Assembly: GCF_037975245.1 (NCBI RefSeq)
Contig: NC_092574.1
Location: 19,313,713 to 19,377,712 of the forward strand
Direction: 5' to 3'
Origin: Apostichopus japonicus
Lineage: Eukaryota; Echinodermata; Holothuroidea; Aspidochirotida; Stichopodidae
Length of the DNA stretch: 64,000 nucleotides
The position numbers were made by a program, and so were the translations under genes. Below are positions 1 through 18,530 of this stretch, piece by piece. The notes below the pieces were generated by a model that ran no database searches, was not told where the DNA came from, and saw only the letters and a list, made by a program, of their open reading frames with translations. Positions within the stretch are counted from its first letter, which is position 1. The number at the start of each line of letters is the position of its first letter.

Positions 1-409
1 TTTTACATATCAATCAACATAGAAAACAGGCCACTTGAAAAAAAATAGTCTGAATTGATTCAGTGCCTGACATCATGACAATCTTTGTTTGATTACCTCT
101 TGTTGCTTCCATATATTCAAACAGGGTCCACAAGGTAGTTTCTTTGTGTCAATGGTTAACCATCCTTAATGTATGTTTTGCAAATTGGCACGCTACCAAT
201 TAAAGCTTTTAATTGAGGTAGGTGTATAAAGAAGGAAACATTATCATTTTTGTTTTCAACAAATCATTCAATAGGGAGGAGGAAGGGATGAGTTAGGGAG
301 AAAAGTTTGACTATATGCCTAGGTATGAATATTTTCATTCTGTCAATTATGCCACTATTTCCCTGTAAATCTCAATTTGAAATAGAATAATGAAATTTAA
401 GACAATTAC
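1..409. other. Non-coding, probable intron of the left-edge minus-strand gene
   Basis: I see no supported coding exon, RNA gene or repeat here. The stretch lies downstream, on the minus strand, of the short coding exon at 410-551, so it is probably that gene's first intron running off the window. Confidence 0.4.
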
Positions 410-551
410 TTTTGTTGATCAGCCTGCTGTGAACCCATATCATATCCCTGTTGCTGATCATCATAGTTGTACTGGTAAAATCCTTGCTGGTCCATCACTT
501 GCCCATAACCTTGATTTCCTTCAAAGTCTGCCATTATCAGTATCAGTGTAA
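410..551 (-). CDS. First coding exon of a Tyr/Gln-rich protein, possibly YIPF5-like (partial)
   Basis: On the minus strand, a polypyrimidine acceptor (cctccag) at 552-558 precedes an exon with ATG at 534-532. It encodes 41 residues plus two bases: MADFEGNQGYGQ, then a Tyr/Gln/Asp-rich run containing FYQYNY and DDQQQGYDMG. A donor (gtaatt) follows at 409. Reading through instead would give a stop two codons later, so a 42-aa protein is the alternative, but the composition looks like a disordered N-terminus. The order FYQ...Y...DDQ.Q.YD.G resembles the start of YIPF5/YIPF7, Golgi Yip1-family membrane proteins. The rest of the gene is outside the window, so the family cannot be confirmed. The 5' UTR probably begins in another exon upstream of 551. 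Confidence 0.4.
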
Positions 552-2825
552 CTGGAGGAAGAAGAACGAGATCAATTAATCTATGCTACATCTGAATCGG
601 ACTGGTAATATGCATATTCTGTAATGTCAGCAAAATTTTGAAAAGACTGCCTGACTGCTAGTTTTAGAGACCTTAACAAGTGTGTGATTTGCTTGTTGTT
701 GGCTCGTCCAAAATAAGCTGTCTCTTTGCAGAGCTCAACCGCATTGGACAACCTGGAAAATTCCCTGCAAGAAGCTCATTAGGCCTACTGCATTAATCAA
801 CAGCCCAATATCATCTCATATCCTTAGGTAGGCGAAACATAACCCTAAATTTAATCTAGTGCCTGCACTAAATCATCAGGCCTTGGGTTACTGTCAGGAG
901 TTATTCTGTAAACACCAAGTTTAGGCCTAGCGAAGCGACCCAGTGTTTAGTAACGTTAGAATAGGCAGTACTAACGTTAATAATTTGCGAAAAATTAACT
1001 GCTAAGACTAGTCAGAGTAAACGGCCAGTTCAATTACTTATGCATGCGTCTTGTAATTCACGTGTCGGTGCAAGTCCTATATTGTTCGGAATTAAAATTA
1101 GACGTATTTCATCTCAAACGTAAAATAGTCACTTCGTAAGCTTTAGCAGGAAAGCTCTGCCGGTGAAATCCTCTCAGTCCAACTTCTAGCTGAAGTACGG
1201 GAACATCATGATACAGTACACAGTAGAATTAAATGTTGTTGACACGTCGATCCGCCGCAGAAACTAAAGAAGATATTTTTATCTACATACTGTTTGAGTT
1301 ATATGGGTGTTGCCCGTATCTACAACAATAATAAAATATATAATAAATATTTCTTTTTGCAGTCGTTCTTATAATATCAAAGACAATATGACTTACACAA
1401 AACAACTATTTGAAGAATATTTTTTTCTAGTTTCAAATTGAATGCAGCATATTTCCCTTTTTCTTGAATCACCAATCAAATAATGAATAGGTATTTCGTA
1501 TTTGATGGAAGATACCGACACACCATTTAGAAATTTCATTACATCCAACAACTGCAGTATACCGTATATCTGCATTTAACCTTTGACCGGTCTTTTCTGG
1601 TCTTGCTTCGATGTGTATGGTACGGCAAACGAAACCGCTTTTAGTATCTTCTAAAATCTCCTTAGATATCACACTTGCAAATCCCTGTCCAAACTGATTT
1701 TGAAGAACATTATATTTTAAGACAATTTAGGGCACTATTTGTCACAACTGGTGAAATTTTGTCACAAACCAAACCTGACAAACACATATGCTTACTAACG
1801 TCGGACTAACTTAGTAATATTATTATCAGTGTTTCTGCAGTAGGCCTAGCCATAACTGCACAACTACTAACTAGTCTACTGCTATTTTATTTAAGTAAGG
1901 TTAACGTTACATACATGTCGAGTCTTTTGTATGAATAACAAAGCGCACTGCAGATTTTCAAGTACCCCATTACTTCTCTTCAACTTTTAACATTACTGCA
2001 AACAGTAGCTCAAGATGGAACTTTGGCCTAATGAAAACCTGCTTTAGTTATGCCTATGGGCAAGCCCACATATTAGGCCTAGGCTAGCTAGATTACATTC
2101 CATTCTTGGTGAGGATTAACATGGCTTATGCAGACTTGCAGGCTAAATAGTGGCTTTCATTCAGTGATACCATGTTAGCATAGTCTAGGCCTAGTCATTG
2201 TGATCCTCAGACTGCTGATCCAGGACAGAGGAGCAGTCCAGAACTAACATCATTTGCCTTTTGAGATAGCAAGCCTTTGTAGGCCTAGGGGCACAAGGTC
2301 AGGACTTCAAATATGTCTAAATATGATTCAAGGGAAACAGTCTCTGTTGGGTTCCCATGTCCAATATCTCTCGCCATGGACCCAAAACAGTTTGCCCTAT
2401 GAAATGCAACATCACATAGTCTGTTTGAATCCTTTTGGAGGGACTTTTTCATATGCCACCTTGCTTACAGTAAGGAAACTGCCACAGATGTTGTTATTTG
2501 TTAACTATTTGGAATGATTAAACAGAATTTCAATTTTGGTTGGATGTATACAATAAGAAAGGATGCAGCATGACTACATCTTGAACTGTGGTGGAGTATT
2601 ATTGTTCCTCAGGGAACAATTTTGTGTTCATCTTTTGTGTATCAGTTTTAAATGCCTCGATTCGTCTTATTAAATGAAATGGTTCATAACTGTCATTCAT
2701 CTTTACATATTAGTTTGCGATACGATACCGAATAATTACTCCCTGTTGATAGTATAATTGTCATCTTTCATTTCATAAATTCATCTTTATTAACAGTGAC
2801 ATTGCTCATATTGTTTTCTTTTCAG
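552..2825. other. Intergenic and 5' region between the left-edge gene and RPL9
   Basis: No coding exon is supported. The region is AT-rich with scattered TAGGCCTA-like words. It must hold the promoter and the non-coding first exon of RPL9, because the first coding exon at 2826 begins at a splice acceptor (ttttcag) 11 nt before the ATG. It probably also holds the promoter of the minus-strand gene at 534. I could not place either transcription start or a terminal oligopyrimidine tract with confidence. The longest open frame here (2254-2517) shows no recognisable domain. Confidence 0.5.
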
Positions 2826-9748
<6,923 letters not shown>

Positions 9749-10023
9749 AAATGTTTAGAAAAGAACAACATTTGTGTAGTGTTTTGATCTTTATCATAAA
9801 AGCTTAAATGATGGTTGGGTCTGCGCCTCCTTCGATGAAATTCCTTGAGAAAGTTTGCAATATAGGAATTGTTTGGATGAATGCACACTAAAACACATTT
9901 GATGGAAGCTTCAAGCTTGGAGCATTACCCTTCTGAGTTAACTTGCAAGAGAGTGATAGGCAGTGAAATTATTTTGTTATTGGAGATGTGGGACAGCAAG
10001 GTTGCAAGTGAACAGAACTAAAT

Positions 10024-10570
10024 CAGTGGTTCTTAAAGTGGTTCCTGCTGCCCTGCCCCAGGGGCATTGGGATTCTCAGGGGGGATACAGGGTATATGGG
10101 GAGTAGGGGGCTTTGGCACTGATTTGGGGGTCCCTGGCGATTACGACACATCACTGCAGCGATCTGGCCTTGACATAACTGGGAGAGGGGATCTGCGTCT
10201 CTTCCTCACTAAGATGGAACCAGACATCGTTATCCCGCAGCGTTACACCAAGCTCACCCTTCACACTGACTGAACTACATTTGGGCTCTCTATACCAGTT
10301 TCACAGGATGCCTGCCTTCTGCAGGTTTTTGTTGTTCTTGCAAACAGAAAGTTAACTGAGAAAAAAATAAATATTGTTGAGAGAAAATTCATCATCTTGT
10401 AGGGAATGTAGGCTATTTTTTAATTCCTATATGCATATCTTCGGACAATCTGATTGCTCACTTGAGCGGCCGATTATGAACGGTAGGTCAAGGGGGTAGG
10501 GGGAGGGGGGCATTGGGACAGTTCAAGATGGTCGAAGGTGGCGGTTGTCTAAAAAGTTTGAGAACCACTG
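10024..10570 (+). mobile_element. hAT/Charlie-type transposon remnant with transposase C-terminus
   Basis: The left end is CAGTGGTTCTTAAAGTGG. The right end is AAAGTTTGAGAACCACTG, an inverted match typical of Charlie-like hAT elements. Inside, 10067-10273 stays open and ends with DITGRGDLRLFLTKMEPDI, which matches the C-terminal signature of hAT transposases of the ZBED5/SCAND3 type (xDLRLxLxxxxPxI). Flanks AACTAAAT and AATAAATG look like a decayed 8-bp target duplication. Most of the transposase is missing, so this is an internally deleted copy. It sits between the 3' ends of RPL9 and YIPF6. Confidence 0.75.
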
Positions 10571-11878
10571 AATAAATGTTTAGCTTGTTTTTGTAGATTT
10601 AAAACAGTTAATGAATTTTATTACGGAAAGTCAACAAAAGGTATATTCTAGGTTTGAAAACCAAACATGGTCAGAGAACTGGTACACTCTCAGCACTGCT
10701 CTTGCAGTGGGATCGTGGTCCAAAATTGACTAGTGCTGCACAATCTGTCATTCTTACTAAATTTGGTAGCAAGAAATATTGGTGATCTTAAATTCCATGT
10801 ATCGCCTTACAGAATTGTCTATTAGGGTAAGTTGTCGCATCAAAGAATTGTCTACTTTCACAAATTTCATACTGACCTTTATAAGATATACTGAAACACA
10901 AAATGATAACACTGACTGTATGGTAGAATTTTGTGAATAATATATTATCAACTTTGAAGCCAACCATGGAACCATTACACAGAAAATATATTTACACGGA
11001 AGTTAATTTAAAAACTACTTTTAAAAAGAAACACAAAATACTGGTAACAAGATTTTGTCTATGTGCAACTAAATATAAACCAACATGGGTCATGAACTTT
11101 ATTCCAACCTAAATTATTCACCATCTTAGGACAAAAAGGAATGAAAATTGCACAAAAGTCTTCAAAGAATGAGCAGACTTACAAGGACTTCATTTTGCTT
11201 CATAAATGAAGAAATAGTTTGAAGAAATCATTTTACCTCCCTACCCCCTCCCAAAAATATTAGGAAAAACCAATCTGTTGTAACAAGTTGCAGAACTGAA
11301 GATGGCAATACACTTAAAGATATGTATTATTTTACACACATCATTGCTCGTCTCAGTGCCTTAGATAAAAATGCGCTTCAATTTGCATGCCGGGTGGGTG
11401 GGTGAGGGTTACAGCCTGTGGATATTAAGAGAGCCCAAGATATTATGGCAAGGGCTGGGAAAATATGGGATGAAGAATACTGTATTTGAATTTTATATAC
11501 TTAAAATTGGGAAAGGGGGAGGGGCAGCTGTCGGTCTGGATGGGGCAGTGAAAAAGCTGCAAGTGCATAAACAAATTCACTGGTGAATATCAAGGGTCCT
11601 TGAATAAATACAAAAGCAAATTTTGAAATCCACTAGTTTGTAGCCAGTAAATAGCTGAGTTTAGAGGCCTGCCAAACAGCTGATCCTATATACAGGTAGT
11701 ACTGAGTTAGTGTACAGTCCTTAATTACTAAATGACTTAATCAGCACCTCATCAGCCCTAGTTCTGACGGGCAGATCAACAACTTTCCTGTTAAATATGT
11801 CTGTCACAACACTCATCACAGCAGTCCAAGTAAGACTGTGAATACCCTTTGGGAAGGTCCATCCTTTGGGAAGTAACA
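10571..11878. other. Intergenic region between convergent RPL9 and YIPF6
   Basis: I see no supported gene. It should include the YIPF6 3' UTR. TTTATT at 11098-11103 (AATAAA on the minus strand) is one possible poly(A) signal, but it is 776 bp past the stop. Open frames here are short and G-rich or low-complexity. Confidence 0.4.
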
Positions 11879-14800
11879 TCACTCTCTTATGAGGACCATC
11901 CAACTGATGACAATATAAAACAGACATATTGGATACATCGCCAAAAACTTTCTGTGTCGCGGTTGACTATCGGCCAGGAAAGCTAATGAAGCTGGAAAAG
12001 AGATGAAAAGATATTGGTCATATGTATATAATATAATGTGTAGGCTTAAACTTCCAAGATTAATGAGTTGGTCAATGAATATACTGTAAACTCTCCACTA
12101 CCAGCCACCTATTCTCCAGTGGTTGGTTTCTAAGATGTGCTGTTCTATACTATCATAAAAAGAAATGAATGATATCACATTGAGAGCACATAAAATTCTT
12201 CATAGGTAACCTTCCTTGAGATATCATGTTTACAAGTGTTTCCCTCTGTTGACCTCAAATGACCTTTGAGATTCATGAAAACATTATGGATGGTCTGCCT
12301 ACCAACAGCAAGCTACACACCAAGTTTCAACTTCCTGCAACTTCTACTTCTTGAGATATTGTGTATACAATGTTTTCAGACTTTGACCTCAAATGACCTT
12401 TAAAGATTACCAACAATCCAAAACCACATCTACCTAGGGGTAACATAGATACCTAATATTAAATGTACTCCAGTTATCCTTCTGAAGTTAAAGCATTTAC
12501 GAGCAAGTGTCACTGACACATCCACACATGCCATCACCATCGCATAGATTCCTTCTGCCTTCAGCAAGGATTCGAAAAGGCAAATCATTCAAAAGCCCTC
12601 CAGAACAGCCCCTTCCCCCCCCCCCTCCCTCCCATCCAAGTAGTTGACAAATCCTGTGATAGCTATCACGTACACTTCTCTGCCTATTTCACACGCCTGG
12701 AAATCTGTGAACAATTCAGTGGGTCAAAAACTCAGGGAAAGTGCCTTTGGGAACCGTAAGCAAATAGCAATGTTAACATGTTAAATTTGTAGAACAAGAC
12801 AGGTCTTAACATAAAGAAGCAGGCCACTCTCTCGACATATTGTCATAAAAAAAAGAAATTCCTTACCAAGGGTAGACCAGACGCATGCAGCGATAGTGAT
12901 TAGTGCCTTCACAACCATGATGCCCACACCCGGGATGAAGCCAAGAATTTCACCGACAATAAGACTTATAACCAACGGTAAGATACAGTATCCCAAAACA
13001 CAGAGACTTTGAAAAAAGGAGCTATATTTAAGAAAATGAAGAAAAAAAAGAATGGAAAGTTTTTAACATATTTATAAACAAAAGTTTAGTTTACAAAAAC
13101 AAGTACGGTTTCTCTTAAATACAGAAGGAAGATTGAAATCATTTGTTAGGGCAACCACTAGATGAATGCTAAGTAGCCTAAGCCGATGCAATTTTGTTTG
13201 CTATAACTATGGCCCTCGCAGAATTTATGGTAGGAAATGGATGCAAGGAATGATCCCTTTGAAATACAAAATTTATCTGGCAGTCCAAATTAGAGTATAC
13301 ATGATAAAGCATCTCATACCATCGGTAACCTGGTACCAAAATTTTCAAGGCTGCCAAACTGTCTGTCACAAAATTAGGGAGATATACAATTTGCCATCCC
13401 CAAACATTACAGAGATTTGATCAAGATCCAATCAATACAAGGGACATATAAGAAAAAAATAACATGGAAACATATTGCTTTATTACAAAGTAAAGTTATG
13501 ATTGGTATATTGCATACTTAACAACAACAAAGCGCATCGCATGAGTCCGATAAATATTTTGACATTGTGCTTGTTAAAACTGGACACAGTTGTTATGGTT
13601 ACCATTTTTCGTTTGCTCCATCGCTGCAAATTGCAGGGAATAATTTCCTGACCTAGTACGAATCAGCAGAGAGAGGCTCTGGATGCAACGCCTCTGTACC
13701 ATTCAACCTCATGGGCTGAACATTCAGGAAGGACATGACTAACTTTCCTCTGTTCCCTACTCCTTCTCCCCTTTCTCCCCCCCCCCCCCTTTCACTCTTC
13801 TTCTCACAGCTCTCTTCCCCTCCATTTTTCTTCACACCTTTCTGTCTTTGTCCCTCTCCAGTTTATTCCCTACCCTGTGCCTTTAATCCTCTCTTTGTCC
13901 CTCCACAGTTTATCTCCTTCCTCTCCTCTTCTCCTGTTGCTTTCTACTTATAATCCCCTTTCATCCATCTCATTGTGTTCACCGTGCTCATTAACCTGTC
14001 TGTATTCTGTGCGTGTTTTTGTCCCCTCTGTTACTGTAACTTGTCATTTAGCCTCTGAAGAAGATCCTGCTAGGATCGAAACGTCAGGCCAACTTACTTT
14101 TACACATTCTATTACACAGGCTCTCTAGTGGATAAGCAGTTTGCTAACAGTTTTATTTTATTTTGGGAATAATTTAATGTACAAATTTTGTGTAGCGGTT
14201 TTGAAGTCTCTGAAGTTTGTCTCTTAGAAAATAATATGGTGCCTGTGCAAAAAACCTGCTACACATCTTGGCACATGTATAGCAAATTGGCCATTTTGCA
14301 TAGCGATACTGCATAAATTATTCCCTAATAATATAATAATAATAACTGACATTGCCATGATTGCAAAATTATCTACTACACAGTAATAACGTAATGGAGT
14401 ATAGAGTTAGGGTCTTAGGGATTGGATAAGGTCTTGTTTATAATGGAATGTATAATGATGCTCTAATTCTGCTCATCCAGCCGGATGGTGGTATGCTAAC
14501 TGCAAAATATGCTGTTTCTCTCTCTATCATACAATACATTACAAACTCTGATTTAATAGATTATTACCTTCCTTCCAGAGCTTCATTAAACCCCAGTCAC
14601 AACAATTTATACATTAATGATATCATTGCAATTTCACAGGTAAATTTGTTGACAATTTGAACTTACAGAGATCCTCCAAGGAGTTTGCTATTAAGAGCAA
14701 CTGCAACTGCTCCAAATGCCATCAGTCCAAAGACCTGAGAGAAACCAGTTGTTTCTGGTTTATTATATTTTCCTTTTCCATCGGGGCCAGAACTGTCTCC

Positions 14801-17800
14801 AGTTGCTCCCCCTTGCAGAAGGCTAAGGGAAGGGGGGGGTGGAGAGAAAAGCCCAGTTTAAATGATATATTCAGAATGAATGAATGAATGAATGAAAATG
14901 ATGAAAGATTTAAGAAAAAAAGTTATATATTAAACTCCTGCAAAGACAAAACCAACAAAGGTCAATTGATAACTGAGCTTATAACACTAATTTGAGAGGT
15001 GAGGGACGTACTTACTTTACTACGTAGCAACAAAAATGAGAACATGAGTACTTACATTGCCATCAAAGTGCACAGGATCAATGGTCCCCAAAGGTCCCCT
15101 GCAAGGAAAATGAGAAAAGATGGTGGCCATCACAGAAAACTTCTTCCAATCCATTTCAAACCACTAACTTCACTTGTTTTTCATTTGTATGAATAATTCC
15201 ACACAGATGTTCAACGTATGGTACAAAGTAATTTAGTTAAAAGTTACAACTATAAAATGATAACGTAACAGTAGTTTTTAATACTAAAGAAAACAAATCC
15301 CTAATTTGTATATATATAATAAAATAAGCATTGCAAGGACCTTCTGAATTGATCTGAATAGGTTTTAACAATCAACCCCCAAATTCTGAGTGCAAAACTT
15401 TTTACACAAATTTTAAAAGAGCAAATATATCATTACCTGCCATTTCTTTGCTCATTCAAATTTAATTTATCAAACCTGCATTGTAATGCATTTTGTTACT
15501 TGTAAGCATATTCAAAAGAAAGAACTTACATTCTTTCAGCAACGACTTGCTTTGCTTCGGGTAGAGGACATGGAAAAACTTTTTGCCAACAGCACTCGCA
15601 TCTCTCATCTGCAAATTCAACCATACCAAAAGAAGACTTTCATATTCGAGAACACATTTATTTATCCATTTTCCTATACACATATAAGTATATGTCACTA
15701 TCATGAAAAAATATGCCCTTACTTTAATATGTGTATTGAAACATATTCCATTGAACTTCCTTAATTAATCTAGACCTCCAATTGAAATGTGGGAGATTTC
15801 TATTACATATATCAACTCAAGGCTACAATCTCATTCTGAGCAAATGTAGTATTTAAATGGTGTTGAAAATTTAAATGGTGTTGAAAATGTAGTATTTAAA
15901 TGGTGTTGAATACAGATCATAGTTAATCAAAGATGTTCTATGAAATTGCAAATTTTTGTCACAATGAGATAAAATATTAATTAATGATTTTTTTCCCATA
16001 TCAAAGACACGGATGCTAGCCTATTTTCTCTTGTAACTTCATGTTCCTACTTAAACAATACTGGAAAAAAAATCACATTTTGCTGTCAGTGTTCAACTAA
16101 CACATCACACCCTGTTAGGATAAAGCTCACCTTCATAAATTAACATTAACAAAAATATCTTATCGTGTGGACTTTTTCTCACAGTGAGCCACTTTTATCT
16201 ACACACATTTAATCTTCTTCAAATGACCACTAGAATTTAATCCTGAAAAGATTGAAAGTAAAAAATGTTGGTTTTATAATCTTACAATTGTATCAATTAC
16301 AGGCTCATCTAACGTTGATATATCGGTTTCTTCATCCTGAGCCCCTGGAATGGTAATATCACCATCAACTGGATGTTCTAATTCCAGGTCTGTAAACTGT
16401 GGTTCAAGCTGTGAAAGTGAGGGTAAGCCACAATTATTGGTCACATTAAAAGACAATTCTAATATGTGAAAGTAATAGTAATAACTTAACATATCAAATG
16501 ACAGCAAACTTATACCAAACCTCCTCAGATTTGGCAATTTGTATAAAGCACAACCCATGTCACTTAGCAGAATCAATCATGAGATGTTTGAACACCTTTA
16601 ATGTCCCTCATATTATAACCTAATTTTATTCTGAAGTCAATACTGAAAAATACATAATTTGTTGATTTTGCAATATGCCGATCTGTATAGCTTGCAGGGT
16701 ACCATGGGGCTGCTTGTCATTCCGCCATCTGTACTTTCCGCTATAGAAAAGTGCCATTCCGCCATGTTACCGCCATTGGGGTAAAGCACTTTTTGTATGG
16801 CGGAAAGAGTACAGTATTGTGGTTGCATTGTATATGCACTGTATATTGCTTCGCTTCACTCTACCTAGGCTCACAAAATCGGTCATTCAAATCGACAATC
16901 AGAATCGGATTTTTTAACAAATAATCAGCCTAATTTAATTCCATTTATTCAACCAACTATTATATATTTGAAGAGAGTGTATCAACTCTTACAAACTTAC
17001 AATTAGAACTATTCAATCAACCTGTACATTAAAGACTTTTTGTCAATTCCCCAATCTTCTCTAGTCTATACAATTCAGTCTATCCAGAATACTGTCACAT
17101 TTGAAGACGGTGTATCTATCCTTCCACGCAATTCAAAAAAAGTTTCACCGATACATTCCTGTACACCCTGGTTAAATCCATTCCTAAAATGTACCATTCG
17201 GCCATGGTGGAAAGGATAGAAAATTATGTCGGAAAGGTATGGCGGTATGTACCTATGGTGGTATGGCACTAGATTCTTGGGGACCATGTTGTCATAATAT
17301 GCATATTTTTCACATTGAGCCAGGCTACAACAAAATGTTTTGCAGAGATACAGGGTAATTAAGAGGCTACCCGCTAAGGTATGCCCGTAAAACTGTAGGT
17401 TATTTTTAAGTACTAGGCCTACTGTTACCCTACACTCTACTGAGTATGGTGTATACAAAGTCAAACTGGCACTGGTACTGGTAGATCACATTTTTTCAAG
17501 TACTTCTAACCATTATCCTGTTGCACGATATTAATTTTATACGTTTCGTTAACGCTTTATATAGGTATTGGTCATGAGTGTCTAATCTTTGGTCCAATCT
17601 TTGTATCATTGCAGCAAAATAGGTATGCTATATAACACAACACGCCAGATTAGGGAACCGAAATTGTACATTAGTACATAGTAGTACATAGTAGTACATA
17701 GTAGTAGTAGATCTTGCGTGGCCTAAACATATACGCAGGCTAGAACTACGTGTACTGTTACTAAGTATTACTCAAACCAGGCCTATTGTTGAAATAGATA

Positions 17801-17963
17801 GGCAAGTTTTATTGCTACTTAATTTACAAGTGCAGATAATTGATAAAATATATGTTTTAAACTAAGTTATACAACACGGATATATTCATAACCCAAATTC
17901 CACCAAAGGGTTTTGAAATATTTTCAGTACCTGAGGTGATATGTCTGTCGCCACGTCTGCCAT
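11879..17963 (-). CDS. YIPF6: YIPF6, Yip1-domain Golgi membrane protein, seven exons
   Basis: YIPF6 is a five-pass membrane protein of the Yip1 family in Golgi membranes, linked to Rab-dependent early secretory traffic. Minus-strand coding exons are 17963-17931, 16408-16286, 15608-15530, 15098-15056, 14822-14667, 13021-12867 and 11991-11879 (TGA). All junctions are GT-AG and in frame, giving 233 aa (human about 236). Cytosolic N-terminus: GDITIPG and STLDEPVIDTI. Then VGKKFFHVLYPKQS leads into WDLWGPLILC. Membrane segments follow around LWGPLILCTLMA, VFGLMAFGAVAVALN, SFFQSLCVLGYCILPLVISL, IMVVKALITIAACVW and MYPICLFYIVISWMVL. The loop after segment 1 (GGATGDSSGPDGKGKYNK) is hydrophilic, as in the family. 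The gene is divergent from CCDC134 and convergent with RPL9. Confidence 0.95.
12200..12490 (-). repeat. Copies of a 'tgacctcaaatgacctt' repeat in a YIPF6 intron
   Basis: The phrase tgacctcaaatgaccttt occurs at about 12250 and 12390, each with a similar context (ttgagatatt, gtttac/gtatac). The same kind of unit, in the opposite orientation (aggtcaaaggt, gtcaac), fills 30350-31330 in MYCBP2. It is a dispersed family of unknown type. Confidence 0.5.
13870..14158 (+). repeat. Hairpin repeat family, copy 1 (plus)
   Basis: A pyrimidine-rich body with gtgttcaccgtgctcatt and cctgtctgtattctgtg leads to the core at 14048-14092: TTAGCCT, CTGAAGA, the GATCC/GGATC hairpin with loop TGCTA, then GAAACGTC and AGGCCAA. 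A conserved tail (gataagcagtttgctaac) follows. The same body, core and tail recur at 27.4, 29.8, 36.2, 36.6 and 55.2 kb. It lies in a YIPF6 intron. Confidence 0.75.
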
Positions 17964-18530
17964 CTCTGTCGTTTGTGTACTAATTGTGTACTATACGTTT
18001 TCACCTGCGCTTACTGTAGTGTAAGTGTAACGTATACCCAAATCCGTATGCATTATGAGTTACCACCTTACGACGTTAGTGTTAGACAGTCAGTGTAATA
18101 TGTAGCTGCAACCACAGCTCCGTGTAATCAGCTGATCACAATTATTTTATCAATCCCTATCATACTATTAATCGAGTCTGATTTTGATACATCTAACTAT
18201 AAAAATTACAATATGAAAATATTAAATCTTTAAGATATATTAAATATTGTTTGAAACAATTTTAAATAATAAAACAAATGTTTAAAATGATATTTATGCA
18301 TTTGAAGGTAGTATTTACTTACAAAAGTTTATACCATTTGATATTATGAGGAATGTTTTTGTGATCGTGGTCGCACGCATGCTGTGATTGTTGTTTATCT
18401 TATGATACGTATCTTTTTACTTTGTTCGCTTTATTTTCATAACCATGTTCACTTCGTGTGAACAAGTTCCCTGCAACCCCGCTGAGAGTGAGAGGTTTGG
18501 TTTGCCTTGGAAACGCTTACATACTTGAAA
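17964..18530. promoter_or_regulatory. Divergent promoter region shared by YIPF6 and CCDC134
   Basis: Only 567 bp separate the YIPF6 start codon (minus) from the CCDC134 start codon (plus), and no coding exon lies between. Both transcription starts must fall here unless upstream non-coding exons exist. The centre is very AT-rich (18180-18350). I see no convincing TATA box placement, so core elements are not assigned. Confidence 0.6.

Noticed and set aside
13735-14128. Overlapping Ser/Pro/Leu-rich open frames
   Set aside because: They are translations of the pyrimidine-rich hairpin repeat, and the same DNA recurs in other introns.
16274-16576. Reading the 100-aa minus frame as a whole protein
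   Set aside because: Only 16286-16408 is a YIPF6 exon. The rest is intron read-through past a clear acceptor (cacag).
16680-17290. Possible inverted-repeat element built on 'ccattccgccat' and 'atggcggtatg'
   Set aside because: The matches are short and scattered, and I found no consistent ends or target duplication.
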